Part shown: piece after piece, positions 5,891 to 13,551 of the stretch | How the letters are laid out: each line of letters begins with the position of its first letter | How positions within the stretch are numbered: position 1 is the first letter of the stretch | Assembly (NCBI GenBank): GCA_021813025.1 | Contig: JAKAME010000037.1 | Location: 1-14,004, forward strand | From: Microcaldota archaeon | GTDB taxonomy: Archaea; Micrarchaeota; Micrarchaeia; Anstonellales; Anstonellaceae | Reading direction: 5' to 3' | DNA length: 14,004 nt | Notes under the pieces: model-generated | What the model saw: only the letters and a program-made list of their open reading frames with translations | Told to the model about the DNA's origin: nothing | Databases searched by the model: none | Program-made: the position numbers and the translations under genes

Positions 5891-7140
5891 TTGTGCCCGG
5901 CTTTCTTGTGATGCGCCGCCTTCTTGCGGTGGGCGGCATGCTTGCCGTGCGCATGCGCTCCGCCGTGCGGGGGCATGCGCGGCTCCCAGAAAGAGCCGGC
6001 GGAATACTGGGCAGGCCGCTCTTCGGCAGCATGCGGCGGAGAGCGCGGCATGGCCGCATTCTCCTTCATTCTTCTCCAGATTCCGGGGCCGAACACCCAG
6101 AGCGCGGCTATCACGGCAAGCGCGGCAGCCAGGAAAATCACCGCTCCGGAAATGGCGATGCCTGCCGCAGCATTGGATGACGGGGCCGCAGAGCCCGGAG
6201 CTTCGGACGGGCCGGCTGATGGCGAAACATTGCTTTCGGCAGGCGCGGCCGCCGGCTGCTCGGGCGCCTGCGCAGGCTCGGGCACCATCACGGTCTGGCT
6301 CAGGCCGTTCCACTCGAAGCGGTAGGCCCCCCACTCGGCAGCCTGCAGGTAGGCGAGCCCGTTCTCGTCAGTTGATATGTTGAGCAAGCCGTCGGGCGTG
6401 CTGGCCAGTATGGACTGGCCGGCCATGGGCCGGATGCCCATCATGAGGCTGATGGCAATGCGCTCCCCGCGCTGCGCCTGCGCAGGCGCGGCAAGCTGCG
6501 GGGTAGTCGTGGCGTTGGACAGCGGCTGCTGCGCCGTGCCGGGCGACACGTAGTATGCGCCCACCTCCTGGTAGGAGAAGGGGGCGGAAAGCAGGCGCTC
6601 GGCCCCGCGGTCTATGCGAAGGTAATACCTCTTTCCCGGCCAGAGGGAGTCTATGATGTAGTAGCCGCTGCCCTTGATGCCCACGCTCCTGACCACCGCG
6701 TCGTTCTCGTCCATCAGCTTGATGGTCTGCCCGCTCCAGTCGCCGCTGCCGCTCCCCACCTGCCCGTAAACCAGGTAGGTGGATTTGTGCTGGATGATGG
6801 TGGCCATGAAGCCGGTGTCCTCGTCCAGGGTTTTGAGGTAGACCTGGTCAGGATAGCTGGAGCGGCGCACGCGCAGGAAATAGGTGCCGGGCGCGAGGGT
6901 GAACTGCGCCAGCGCGCTGTCCTGGATGAGGGGGCAGCCGGCGGCTGCGTCAATGGTGGGGCACCACTTGGTTGTCTGGTTGTAGAGCACGGTGCTGCCC
7001 ACCAGAATCTCGACCCGCGTGCCGGGCAGGCGGGTGCCGAACTCGTTGGTGACCGTGACGTTGAACTGCAGCGCGAAGGCCGGGACGGCCATCAGCGCGA
7101 GGGCCAGCAGCCACAGGCCGCAGCGGGGGGAGTTTGCCAT
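5881..7140 (-). CDS. Secreted, single-pass membrane-anchored surface protein with His/Lys-rich tail
   Basis: I do not recognise a named family. The 419-aa product has an N-terminal signal peptide (hydrophobic core LWLLALALMAVPAFA, probable cleavage near residue 23). A beta-rich region follows, starting LQFNVTVTNEFG with Ig-like or carboxypeptidase-regulatory-like character: TRLPGTRVEILVG and LAPGTYFLRVRR are typical of such folds. A second similar region spans about 120-195 and a third about 225-287. A Pro/Ala/Ser/Glu linker (288-325) resembles a cell-wall spacer. A transmembrane helix lies at about 326-351, then a cytoplasmic tail ending in repeated HAAHRKK/AAHHKK/AGHKKK units. The frame extends upstream to 7323, but ATG 7140 with a TATA box 25 nt before it and the signal peptide fix the start. 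It lies downstream of, and co-oriented with, the giant protein. Confidence 0.85.
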   Translation of the reverse strand: MANSPRCGLWLLALALMAVPAFALQFNVTVTNEFGTRLPGTRVEILVGSTVLYNQTTKWCPTIDAAAGCPLIQDSALAQFTLAPGTYFLRVRRSSYPDQVYLKTLDEDTGFMATIIQHKSTYLVYGQVGSGSGDWSGQTIKLMDENDAVVRSVGIKGSGYYIIDSLWPGKRYYLRIDRGAERLLSAPFSYQEVGAYYVSPGTAQQPLSNATTTPQLAAPAQAQRGERIAISLMMGIRPMAGQSILASTPDGLLNISTDENGLAYLQAAEWGAYRFEWNGLSQTVMVPEPAQAPEQPAAAPAESNVSPSAGPSEAPGSAAPSSNAAAGIAISGAVIFLAAALAVIAALWVFGPGIWRRMKENAAMPRSPPHAAEERPAQYSAGSFWEPRMPPHGGAHAHGKHAAHRKKAAHHKKAGHKKK

Positions 7141-7160
7141 GGGCTTGCCTCGCCTGCGAG

Positions 7161-7168
7161 TATAAAAA
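7161..7168 (-). promoter_or_regulatory. TATA box for the surface-protein gene
   Basis: On the minus strand TTTTTATA lies about 25 nt before ATG 7140, a near-consensus archaeal TATA element at leaderless spacing. It shows that this gene has its own promoter despite following the giant gene. Confidence 0.6.
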
Positions 7169-7198
7169 AGGTTATGGGTGGGCCGGCTGGCGGGATGG

Positions 7199-7252
7199 AA
7201 AAAAGAGAGGGCGCGGAGCGGCCCGCCCGCGCGCCGGCGCGCGGTCTTTTTT
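7199..7252. terminator. GC palindrome flanked by T-runs on both strands
   Basis: A perfect 18-nt palindrome at 7227-7244 (CCGCGCGCCGGCGCGCGG) is followed on the + strand by TCTTTTTT (7245-7252) and on the minus strand by a T6 run at 7204-7199. The minus-strand run lies just after the giant gene's stop at 7254, so it is a likely terminator of that gene before the surface-protein promoter. The + side T-run has no obvious gene to serve. Confidence 0.5.
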
Positions 7253-7253
7253 C

Positions 7254-10200
7254 TCATGGCCTGTAGTTGAATCCTATGCGCCAGAGGCCCCAGGAGCCGA
7301 CAGGGCTCGAGCCTCCGACCCACGTGCTGCCGTAGCCCAGCTCGACCATGAGATTCTGCGCCGGGGTGGTGTAATAAACCGAGCCGTTCAGCGTGGTGGC
7401 ATTGACTCCGGCCAGCAGCTGGCGAGAGAAGCCTGCGGCCAGGTCGACTCCGCTGATTGTGTAAATAGTGCCGGTGGCCCCGAAGGCTTCCAGCCCGTCG
7501 AGGCGGGCGTAGTCCATCAGGAGATTGACCGGCCGGCCACCCACCAGAAGGCTGGCGCGGTAATAGTCATGGCCCGGGCTTGTCATGAATGAGACGCCCA
7601 AGGAATCGCGCACCGCGACCTGCGCGGCGTAGATGTCCCGGCTGTCAGCCTTCATGTAAAGGCCGGTGAAGCTCGCGCCGCCGTCGGCGTATTTCATGCC
7701 GCCCAGCACCTGCTTGTCTGACACCCCTTCGGCGAAGAAGGAGAGGTTGCGCGAGGGCATGAAAAGGCCGGACACCAGCCCGCCCTCCCCTGTCTGGGAC
7801 CACGAGACCTGGCTGAACAGCCCGCCCTTGGTGCCCACGCCAAGGCTGAGCTGCGTAAACTTCTGCCCGTGCTCGTCGGTGGGCAGGTAGCTCATCACCG
7901 TGCCGTGCAGGTTCATCATCGACCGGGCCCATTGCTCGGAGAGGGTCACCCTCTGGTTGTAATCCGAGTTGAACAGCGCCTGGTTGCTGATGATGCTCTG
8001 GCTCAGGGCGCCCACCTGGCTCTGTATCGAGCCGAGGGCTTGGGGCGGGAAGCGGTTTGCGAACACGTCCGGGTTGAAGAGGGCGTTGGAATAGAGCGTG
8101 ACGTCGTCCGAGAGCTGGGTGGTTGTGCTCCAGCCGAACTGCCTGAAATTCTCCCCCCCCAAATTGCTCTCGTAATAGAAGCCGCTCATGGTGCTGGGCC
8201 AGGAGAGGAAAGTGCCCTGCTGCCCGAAGCCTGCGAACACCTCGGCAGGCTCGGTCGTGGTCCTGCCGTTGGCATCAGTCACCTTGCGGTATGTGTAATA
8301 CGCGCCCACTCCGAAGCTTGTGTCAACATAGGATGCGCCGCTGGTGCCCATGTCACCAGTCTGCGTCATGCCCAAGAAAGCCTGCGACTTGTAGCGGTTG
8401 ATTCCCTGGAACACCACGTCTGCGAAAGTGATTTGCGGCGCTGCTGAGTGGAGCCGCGCCTCCTCCTCGCCGAACGCGTATGTGCGTGGCCCCCTGCCGG
8501 GCTGGTAGTAATAGCTGCCGTATGTGCCGTAGGTGCCCATCCGGATGCTCCCAAGAGGCAGCTGTACTGCCCGGACGGTGAGCAGGTCCCCATCCGTCAC
8601 TCCGCCGAACAGCTGCGCCACGCCCGTTGCCCAGTCGTTCTCTATGGTTTTCACCGCGATGGCGGCCGTCTCGCTGGGCGCCTTGAAGGCGGCGAAATAG
8701 CCCACCAGGCTTCCCTGCGCAGGGTTGGCGGCGTTTATTTCCTTCCGTGTTTCGGCATGCGTTTCCACGCCGACGTTCGAGCGCCACGGCGCGCCTGCAG
8801 GGCTGCCGAACTCCTGATAGACGTGCGTGAGCGAGTCGTCCGCATTCACCACCGGCGCGTTGTTGTTGAGATAGTCAATGACGTCCTGCTTCATGCGGCC
8901 GTGGAAGTCTATGCGGTACCAGAAGCCGTCAAGCATGAAGTAGGCGCCGAAATCGTCCTGCCTGCTGGCGATGGTGCTGATGCCTCCCCCTGATTCTGCC
9001 TGCTCTTTCTGGTAGTTGTGGTATCCGCCTATGAGTATGTCCGCGTCTCCTATGTAGAGTCCAGAATTGAGGGAGGGCGCGGTCGGCCCGGTGTTGGTAA
9101 TCGTCATGTTGGACGTTGGCGACAGGACGTTGCCCTCGCCAAGCACCAGAGTCTCGCCCACCCGGCTCAGGGTGGCCGGGTTGCCGGATATCACCTGCAG
9201 CCTGTTGGCCTGGTCTGCCATCCATTGCGCGAATGCGTGATAGACGCCGATTGACTGCGTCTGCAGGCTTTGGCCGTCAAGGCGGAACTGCTGGGCCGCG
9301 GTGTCGGCGGTTTTCTGGCCAGTGCTGTCCTTGATTTCCTCGGATTTGGTCGAGCCTCCAAAGAATGCGGACTGGCCCCATTTGGTCCCCTGCGCGTAGA
9401 GCGCAAAGTCCCGTTCCCTCTCGTCGGGCTTCCAGCTGCCCTGCAGCACGCCACCGATGCTGGCGAGGCGGTTGGTGTAATCCGCCCGCTTGCGCAGTAT
9501 TGTGCGCATGATTCCATAGAGCTGGTTGGTGTAGGCGCTGTAGTCCATGCGCAGGTAGAGGGGCGGGGGCGACCAGTAGGCGGACGCGAGGTAGGTGTAG
9601 GGAAGAGTCGCGGTGCTCAGGTCGCGCTGGTAGAGGTTGTAATCCCGGCTCGCCCTCAAGTCATCATAATAGCCGCCGCCCATGCGCCCGTAGACCGGCT
9701 GGTTCATGAACAGCATGGAGCCGAGGCGGTAGCGGGCCATCAGGTTGTTCAGGCCGAACGTCGTGCCCGCCTGCCCGTAGGTCTGGAACAGCTCCTCGCG
9801 CGGGTCTACAACCTCAATCTGGCCGTATTCTGTGCCCTTCACGGTCTTGCGCTTGAGCTCGCTCAGCACGTCGCCCTGCGCAATCATGGCCGCCCACTGG
9901 GCCGCGTAGTCCGCCATGTCCTCGAAGCGGTAGTCCGGACCGGAGCCGTTGTAGATTATCACCATGTCGTCCAGCCCGACCTTGATGAGGCCTGCCGCCT
10001 TTTCCTCGTTCATTCCGTTGGCAAGCACGCCCTCCATTATGGAGGGATTGGCCGCGAAAAGCATGCTGGCATGCGGCGGCAGCCTTGAGAGCGTGCCGGG
10101 CGTCATGGAGTATGTGCCAAGCGTGGGGTCGAACTGCACGGTGCCAAGCAGGCGCATGAGGAAAGTGTCCGTCACCCTCGAGCTGGTTTTCAGGTCTTCC

Positions 10201-11561
10201 ATGCCGCGCGCGAAGGAGAGGGCGGTGAATATGTCGTAGGCCTGGCGGTGGTCCGGCTTCTGGTCCAGCGGCGAGTCCATCTTGGACCATAGGTAGTCCG
10301 AGATGTTCACCATCTGCGGCATGATTGAAATCGTGGCGCCTGCCTGCGGGAAGCGGGAGGAGAACCCCTGCCATGACGAGCGCATTGCGTCCATGTTGTT
10401 GGCAAGGTATTGCGCCAGCAGGATGTACTTCTCGCCCACGCTCAGCTCCTTGCCGTCCGTGCTTATGGCGAGGTAGTCAAGGCCCATCTGCTTGATGAAC
10501 GCATCCAAAGCCTCGCCGCAGCGCCCGAAGAGCTGCATTGCGGAGGCGTCAGACATTCCCGTCTGCTTGATTTTTTCAAGAAGGGTGGTGATTCCCTCGC
10601 GAACCGAGTGCTCGCTCTCGCCTTTGTCGAATTTCTGGTTGAGGAGCTTGAAGAGGCGGATGTCCACCTCGTTCATGAGCACGACCGCCTCCATGCGGTT
10701 GTAGATGAAGCCTGCGCTGTTCTTGTCCACCCCGTTCTTGAAGGCATTGCGCGCTATGGACATTTCCGGCGCATCGGCCAGCACCCGCTCCCACAGCTTC
10801 CGATAAGCCGCATCCTGGCTTTTGGTGTCATTGGGATAGCGCTTGGCCAGCCGGTCCCAGACCGACTGGTCGGCTGCCGAGATGTCGGCCACAATCTGGC
10901 CCATGGCGGTGAAGTCGTCAAGGCTGGCCGATTCGAGCTTGGTGATGCTGGTCCTCAGCGATGCCTCGTCCAGCGCGAGCTGGCCGAGAACGGTCTGGTC
11001 GCCCTGCGGGCCGGCGAGCTTGGTGCCGGGCAGGAGCCCTCCAATTATCCTGCCGCCGTCTTCGGAAGTTTTCATGGGCTTTGTCTTGTCGGAAAGAGTC
11101 TGCTCCAGCATCCGCTTGATGCTTTTCTGCATCTGCTCAGGCTCCTGCATCGGCGCAAGCCGGTAGCCAACCACGCTGTTTTTGGAGTCCAGAACTTCCT
11201 CCACTTCCGTCCGGACCTTGAATTCCTCGTTCAAGTAGGCCCCGAATTCTTCCAGCGTCTTTTGGCAATAGACAAGCGTCGCATCATAGGCTTCGGACGC
11301 CTTTTTGCCGGTCAGCCTTTTTCCCAAGTCGATTTCAATGCTCTCTCCCCTGAGCAGCTTGGCCGGCCCCTGCTCGAACCAGGTCTTGTCAAAGGTGAAT
11401 ATTGGGTTGGACACCCCTTTCACCCGCTTGTCTGAAATGTCCTTGAACGCGTTGGAGGCGCCGTAATAAGTCTCGCCGCCCAGGAACTGGCTCATCTGGG
11501 TGTCTGTCAGAATCTGGGCCGGGCCGCTCTGCTCCACCTGCTTGTACAGGAATACCAGCAT
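7254..11561 (-). CDS. Giant 1435-aa protein of unknown family with beta-hairpin-rich C-terminus
   Basis: No family is recognised. Residues 1 to about 700 are mostly helical and charged, without repeats I can align. From about 700 onward the protein becomes rich in Gly, Tyr, Ser and Thr. Residues 1235-1435 read as successive 9-13-residue amphipathic strands joined by short turns (for example FTQLSLGVGTK, GLFSQVSWSQTG, YYRASLLVGG, LWRIGFNYRP), the texture of a beta-barrel or beta-solenoid. A Tyr/Gly-rich patch lies at 1009-1019. There is no signal peptide at the N-terminus (MLVFLYKQVEQSG) and no clear transmembrane helix. The frame is open to 11855, but that part runs antisense to acylphosphatase. 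ATG 11561 is preceded by AGGGTG at ribosome-binding distance and a TATA-like box about 45 nt upstream. The coding status is certain; the function is unknown. Confidence 0.85.
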   Translation of the reverse strand: MLVFLYKQVEQSGPAQILTDTQMSQFLGGETYYGASNAFKDISDKRVKGVSNPIFTFDKTWFEQGPAKLLRGESIEIDLGKRLTGKKASEAYDATLVYCQKTLEEFGAYLNEEFKVRTEVEEVLDSKNSVVGYRLAPMQEPEQMQKSIKRMLEQTLSDKTKPMKTSEDGGRIIGGLLPGTKLAGPQGDQTVLGQLALDEASLRTSITKLESASLDDFTAMGQIVADISAADQSVWDRLAKRYPNDTKSQDAAYRKLWERVLADAPEMSIARNAFKNGVDKNSAGFIYNRMEAVVLMNEVDIRLFKLLNQKFDKGESEHSVREGITTLLEKIKQTGMSDASAMQLFGRCGEALDAFIKQMGLDYLAISTDGKELSVGEKYILLAQYLANNMDAMRSSWQGFSSRFPQAGATISIMPQMVNISDYLWSKMDSPLDQKPDHRQAYDIFTALSFARGMEDLKTSSRVTDTFLMRLLGTVQFDPTLGTYSMTPGTLSRLPPHASMLFAANPSIMEGVLANGMNEEKAAGLIKVGLDDMVIIYNGSGPDYRFEDMADYAAQWAAMIAQGDVLSELKRKTVKGTEYGQIEVVDPREELFQTYGQAGTTFGLNNLMARYRLGSMLFMNQPVYGRMGGGYYDDLRASRDYNLYQRDLSTATLPYTYLASAYWSPPPLYLRMDYSAYTNQLYGIMRTILRKRADYTNRLASIGGVLQGSWKPDERERDFALYAQGTKWGQSAFFGGSTKSEEIKDSTGQKTADTAAQQFRLDGQSLQTQSIGVYHAFAQWMADQANRLQVISGNPATLSRVGETLVLGEGNVLSPTSNMTITNTGPTAPSLNSGLYIGDADILIGGYHNYQKEQAESGGGISTIASRQDDFGAYFMLDGFWYRIDFHGRMKQDVIDYLNNNAPVVNADDSLTHVYQEFGSPAGAPWRSNVGVETHAETRKEINAANPAQGSLVGYFAAFKAPSETAAIAVKTIENDWATGVAQLFGGVTDGDLLTVRAVQLPLGSIRMGTYGTYGSYYYQPGRGPRTYAFGEEEARLHSAAPQITFADVVFQGINRYKSQAFLGMTQTGDMGTSGASYVDTSFGVGAYYTYRKVTDANGRTTTEPAEVFAGFGQQGTFLSWPSTMSGFYYESNLGGENFRQFGWSTTTQLSDDVTLYSNALFNPDVFANRFPPQALGSIQSQVGALSQSIISNQALFNSDYNQRVTLSEQWARSMMNLHGTVMSYLPTDEHGQKFTQLSLGVGTKGGLFSQVSWSQTGEGGLVSGLFMPSRNLSFFAEGVSDKQVLGGMKYADGGASFTGLYMKADSRDIYAAQVAVRDSLGVSFMTSPGHDYYRASLLVGGRPVNLLMDYARLDGLEAFGATGTIYTISGVDLAAGFSRQLLAGVNATTLNGSVYYTTPAQNLMVELGYGSTWVGGSSPVGSWGLWRIGFNYRP

Positions 11562-11602
11562 GGATGCACCCTCTATCTCCTGTTCGTTTGTCCCGCGCGG
11601 GC

Positions 11603-11611
11603 TTATTAAAT
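11603..11611. promoter_or_regulatory. Shared divergent TATA region
   Basis: TTATTAAAT reads as a TATA-like box on either strand (minus: TTTAATAA). On + it lies about 24 nt before the GTG of acylphosphatase (leaderless spacing). On - it lies about 45 nt before the ATG of the giant gene, leaving a short leader that contains AGGGTG. Confidence 0.5.
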
Positions 11612-11630
11612 CCTTCTCCCACCCTCCCTC

Positions 11631-11915
11631 GTGCGCTTTCTCGATTTGCGCCTCATGGGCCGCGTGCAGGGCGTTGGTTTGCGGATGCTTGTTTTCAGCG
11701 AAGCCAGCCGCCGCAAGTTGGGCGGATGGGCTGGCAATGAAGCGGATGATTCGGTGCGCGTGCATCTTGAGGGGGAGGAAAAGGAGCTGGCCGAATTCGC
11801 GCTCTGGCTCTCCTCCATCCATGACCCGCTGGGGCCGGACGTGCGCTCGCTGCAAACGGAAGGGGGCGGGGAGCTAAAAGGCGCGGCAAAAAAACCTTTT
11901 TCGGTCAAAATCTGA
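11631..11915 (+). CDS. Acylphosphatase
   Basis: This small enzyme hydrolyses acyl phosphates such as acetyl phosphate or carbamoyl phosphate in the cytosol. The 94-aa protein has normal family length. Its signature is GRVQGVGLR with catalytic Arg18, followed by GWAGNEADDSVRVHLEG with the catalytic Asn36. The GTG at 11631 is chosen because the first ATG (11655) would remove the first beta strand, and because a TATA-like box lies about 24 nt before the GTG. The usual Phe before the catalytic Arg (GFR) is Leu here. It diverges from the giant gene and converges with the 314-aa unknown gene, 18 nt away. Physiological substrates of archaeal acylphosphatases are not settled. Confidence 0.92.
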   Translation: MRFLDLRLMGRVQGVGLRMLVFSEASRRKLGGWAGNEADDSVRVHLEGEEKELAEFALWLSSIHDPLGPDVRSLQTEGGGELKGAAKKPFSVKI

Positions 11916-11933
11916 AGAGCAAGCAAATGAGCA

Positions 11934-11946
11934 TTATTTTTTCTTT
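11934..11946 (+). terminator. T-rich terminator for acylphosphatase, overlapping a convergent coding end
   Basis: The + strand reads TTATTTTTTCTTT beginning 18 nt after the acylphosphatase stop. On the minus strand the same bases encode the last residues (Lys-Lys-Lys-stop) of the 314-aa protein. The first 12 bases are identical to those at 5881-5892. Confidence 0.5.
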
Positions 11947-12878
11947 GGTAGGCCTGCCTCAACCTTCAGTTCGCGCGAGCCTTCCCACTGCACGCGCACC
12001 CCCCCGCCGATGCCGGCCGAGCGCTGCAGGGCTTGTGCGTAATCCACCGCCAGCTCCTCATAGAAAGCCTGCGTGCGCGCCCGTCTGTCCGCAACCGGCA
12101 GGCGCAGAATCCCGCCCCTTCGCCCGGCCTCGGCCCATTTCGCCTCCAGCGAGGGGGGGAAAACCGTTTGCGGGTTGAGGTCATGCGCGCGGCGGCGTAT
12201 TTCCGCCAGATTGTGCAGCATGCGGCGCAGCCCTGTCTGGGCGGCTGTTTTCTGCCCGGCTTCCTTTTCAGCAAGTTCTTTGCGTATTGGTTTGCTCCAA
12301 GCGATGTCTGGGGCGGACTCCTGAATCCAGGTGCTGGCGGCAGCCGTTCGAGCCGCGCTCCGGCCTGCTTCCATCCGCTGCGGCGCGCCGAAAGCCTCGC
12401 CCGCTCCCGCCCTTGCCGCCCTCGCCCATCTGGCAGCGATTGCTTCCCCCTCCTCGCCTTTTGCAAGCGGGCTGCCGAGCAGCGCGCGCTCCACGTCCGC
12501 AGGCCCGCCCAAGGGCACGAGGCGCAGCTCCACGCTGAGCGCGTCTTCGCGGTTCACGTGCGGCGAGACGCGCAGGTAGGGCTCAAGCATCGCGCACAGG
12601 CGCGAGAGGCCTGCCAGCACCTTCTCCACCTCATGCTCCGCATTCGCGGGCACGCGGATGGAGGCGGCGGCCTCCCCCATCTGGCTCTCGCCGCTGGCCG
12701 GATTGCCGGCCATCACCATCCTGATTGCAAGCTCGGCCTGCCGCGCGTCAAGCCCTGCCTCAAGCAGCACCTGCCTCATGCGCGCGGAGGCGCGGCGCAG
12801 GCCCTCGTCGCGCAGGGCGAATTCCTTCTGAAAATACTGCTCCAGCCCAAGAGGCAGGGATGCGCTCGTGCCGGCCAT
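11934..12878 (-). CDS. Hypothetical 314-aa protein, Ala/Arg/Glu-rich and mainly helical
   Basis: Not recognised. The N-terminal third (residues 12-58) is predicted helical, with charged heptad-like stretches. Residues 72-125 could form a small alpha/beta unit (AASIRVPAN, LSVELRLVPLGG). Residues 140-180 are low-complexity Ala/Arg/Gly. Residues 190-235 and 265-290 are helical again, and the end contains a strand pair (GGGVRVQWEGSRELKVEAG) before the terminal PKKK. There is no signal peptide, membrane segment or catalytic motif. It begins 9 nt after the DUF92 stop with a GGGGGAG ribosome-binding site, so the two are probably co-transcribed. A long + strand frame at 12033-13208 runs opposite it and is a GC-driven shadow. 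A role beside the DUF92 enzyme is possible but unproven. Confidence 0.72.
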   Translation of the reverse strand: MAGTSASLPLGLEQYFQKEFALRDEGLRRASARMRQVLLEAGLDARQAELAIRMVMAGNPASGESQMGEAAASIRVPANAEHEVEKVLAGLSRLCAMLEPYLRVSPHVNREDALSVELRLVPLGGPADVERALLGSPLAKGEEGEAIAARWARAARAGAGEAFGAPQRMEAGRSAARTAAASTWIQESAPDIAWSKPIRKELAEKEAGQKTAAQTGLRRMLHNLAEIRRRAHDLNPQTVFPPSLEAKWAEAGRRGGILRLPVADRRARTQAFYEELAVDYAQALQRSAGIGGGVRVQWEGSRELKVEAGLPKKK

Positions 12879-12887
12879 GCTCTCCCC

Positions 12888-13529
12888 CTATGCCAAAAAC
12901 GCCCAGCCCATCAGCGCGCCGACAAGCGCGCAGATGAGGTTGGTGGTCGCCTTGGTGCCGATGCCCCTCTCCTCCAGCACGCCCGCAATCGAGTCTGCCA
13001 TCGAGCCCGCGAAGCCGATGAGCCCTATTTGCACTATAATCCAGGGGCTGGCGCCTCCCATGAGGCTGAAGGCCGCGATGCCGATTATGAGCGCCCCGTC
13101 CAAACTCATGAGCGTGCCGAATGCGGAGATGCAGCCGCTCTCGCCCTTCCTGCCTGCCTTGAGGGTGAGCAGGGACACCGGCGCGCCGCCCAGAACCCCC
13201 AGCTCTGAGGCGAACTTGTCTGCAGTGATGGCCGCAACCGCGCCAACATACGCTCCCCAGCCGAAGGAGGGGGCAGCCAGGGCGGCAACTACGGGCACCA
13301 GACCGTTTGCCAGCACGTTCTCCCATGAGCGCTCATGCTCGTAGAGGTTCATCTCTCGCTTGCCTGAATAGCCGTATTTGGTGACAGCCACCGACGCCAC
13401 GAGGAACACAAGAAAGACCGGGAAGAAGAGGGCCTGCGCGCGCTGGATGTCCACAAACAGCACTATTGCGCCCATCGCCAGCGCCAGCGCCAGGCCGAGG
13501 CGGTCGAGCATGGCTGGATTCGTCGCCAT
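12888..13529 (-). CDS. DUF92-family membrane protein, VTE6-like prenyl-phosphate kinase candidate
   Basis: A 213-aa multi-pass membrane protein with DUF92 hallmarks: ERSWENVLANGLVP at 66-79, ADKFASELGVL near 103-113, GTLMSLDGALI near 138-148, and GSMADSIAGVLEE near 175-187. About six hydrophobic segments are visible. The plant member VTE6 phosphorylates phytyl phosphate to phytyl diphosphate; archaeal members are widespread and mostly uncharacterised, so the reaction here is inferred. In-frame ATGs at 13535, 13529 and 13511 are possible. I chose 13529 because TTTTGAA (minus strand, 13558-13552) lies about 26 nt upstream, as at other starts in this window. It is the first gene of a two-gene unit with the 314-aa hypothetical protein. 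Confidence 0.85.
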   Translation of the reverse strand: MATNPAMLDRLGLALALAMGAIVLFVDIQRAQALFFPVFLVFLVASVAVTKYGYSGKREMNLYEHERSWENVLANGLVPVVAALAAPSFGWGAYVGAVAAITADKFASELGVLGGAPVSLLTLKAGRKGESGCISAFGTLMSLDGALIIGIAAFSLMGGASPWIIVQIGLIGFAGSMADSIAGVLEERGIGTKATTNLICALVGALMGWAFLA

Positions 13530-13551
13530 GCCCATTCAACTGGCGGGGAAG

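Noticed and set aside
5820..6383. 187-codon open frame on the + strand after the fusion gene
   Set aside because: It overlaps the surface-protein gene on the opposite strand and has an Arg/Pro/Ala-rich shadow composition.
9270..10088. 272-codon open frame on the + strand
   Set aside because: Antisense to the giant gene, with no independent promoter or family features.
10410..11435. 341-codon open frame on the + strand
   Set aside because: It runs wholly antisense to the giant gene in GC-rich DNA; it has no ribosome-binding site, TATA box or recognisable domain, and its sequence is rich in Arg, His, Gly and Leu as expected from a shadow frame.
11562..11855. Upstream in-frame extension of the giant protein
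   Set aside because: It is antisense to acylphosphatase, has no export signal, and a ribosome-binding site sits at the internal ATG 11561.
12033..13208. 391-codon open frame on the + strand
   Set aside because: It spans two well-supported minus-strand genes (314-aa protein and DUF92) and is rich in Arg, His, Ala and Pro; it is a GC-driven shadow.
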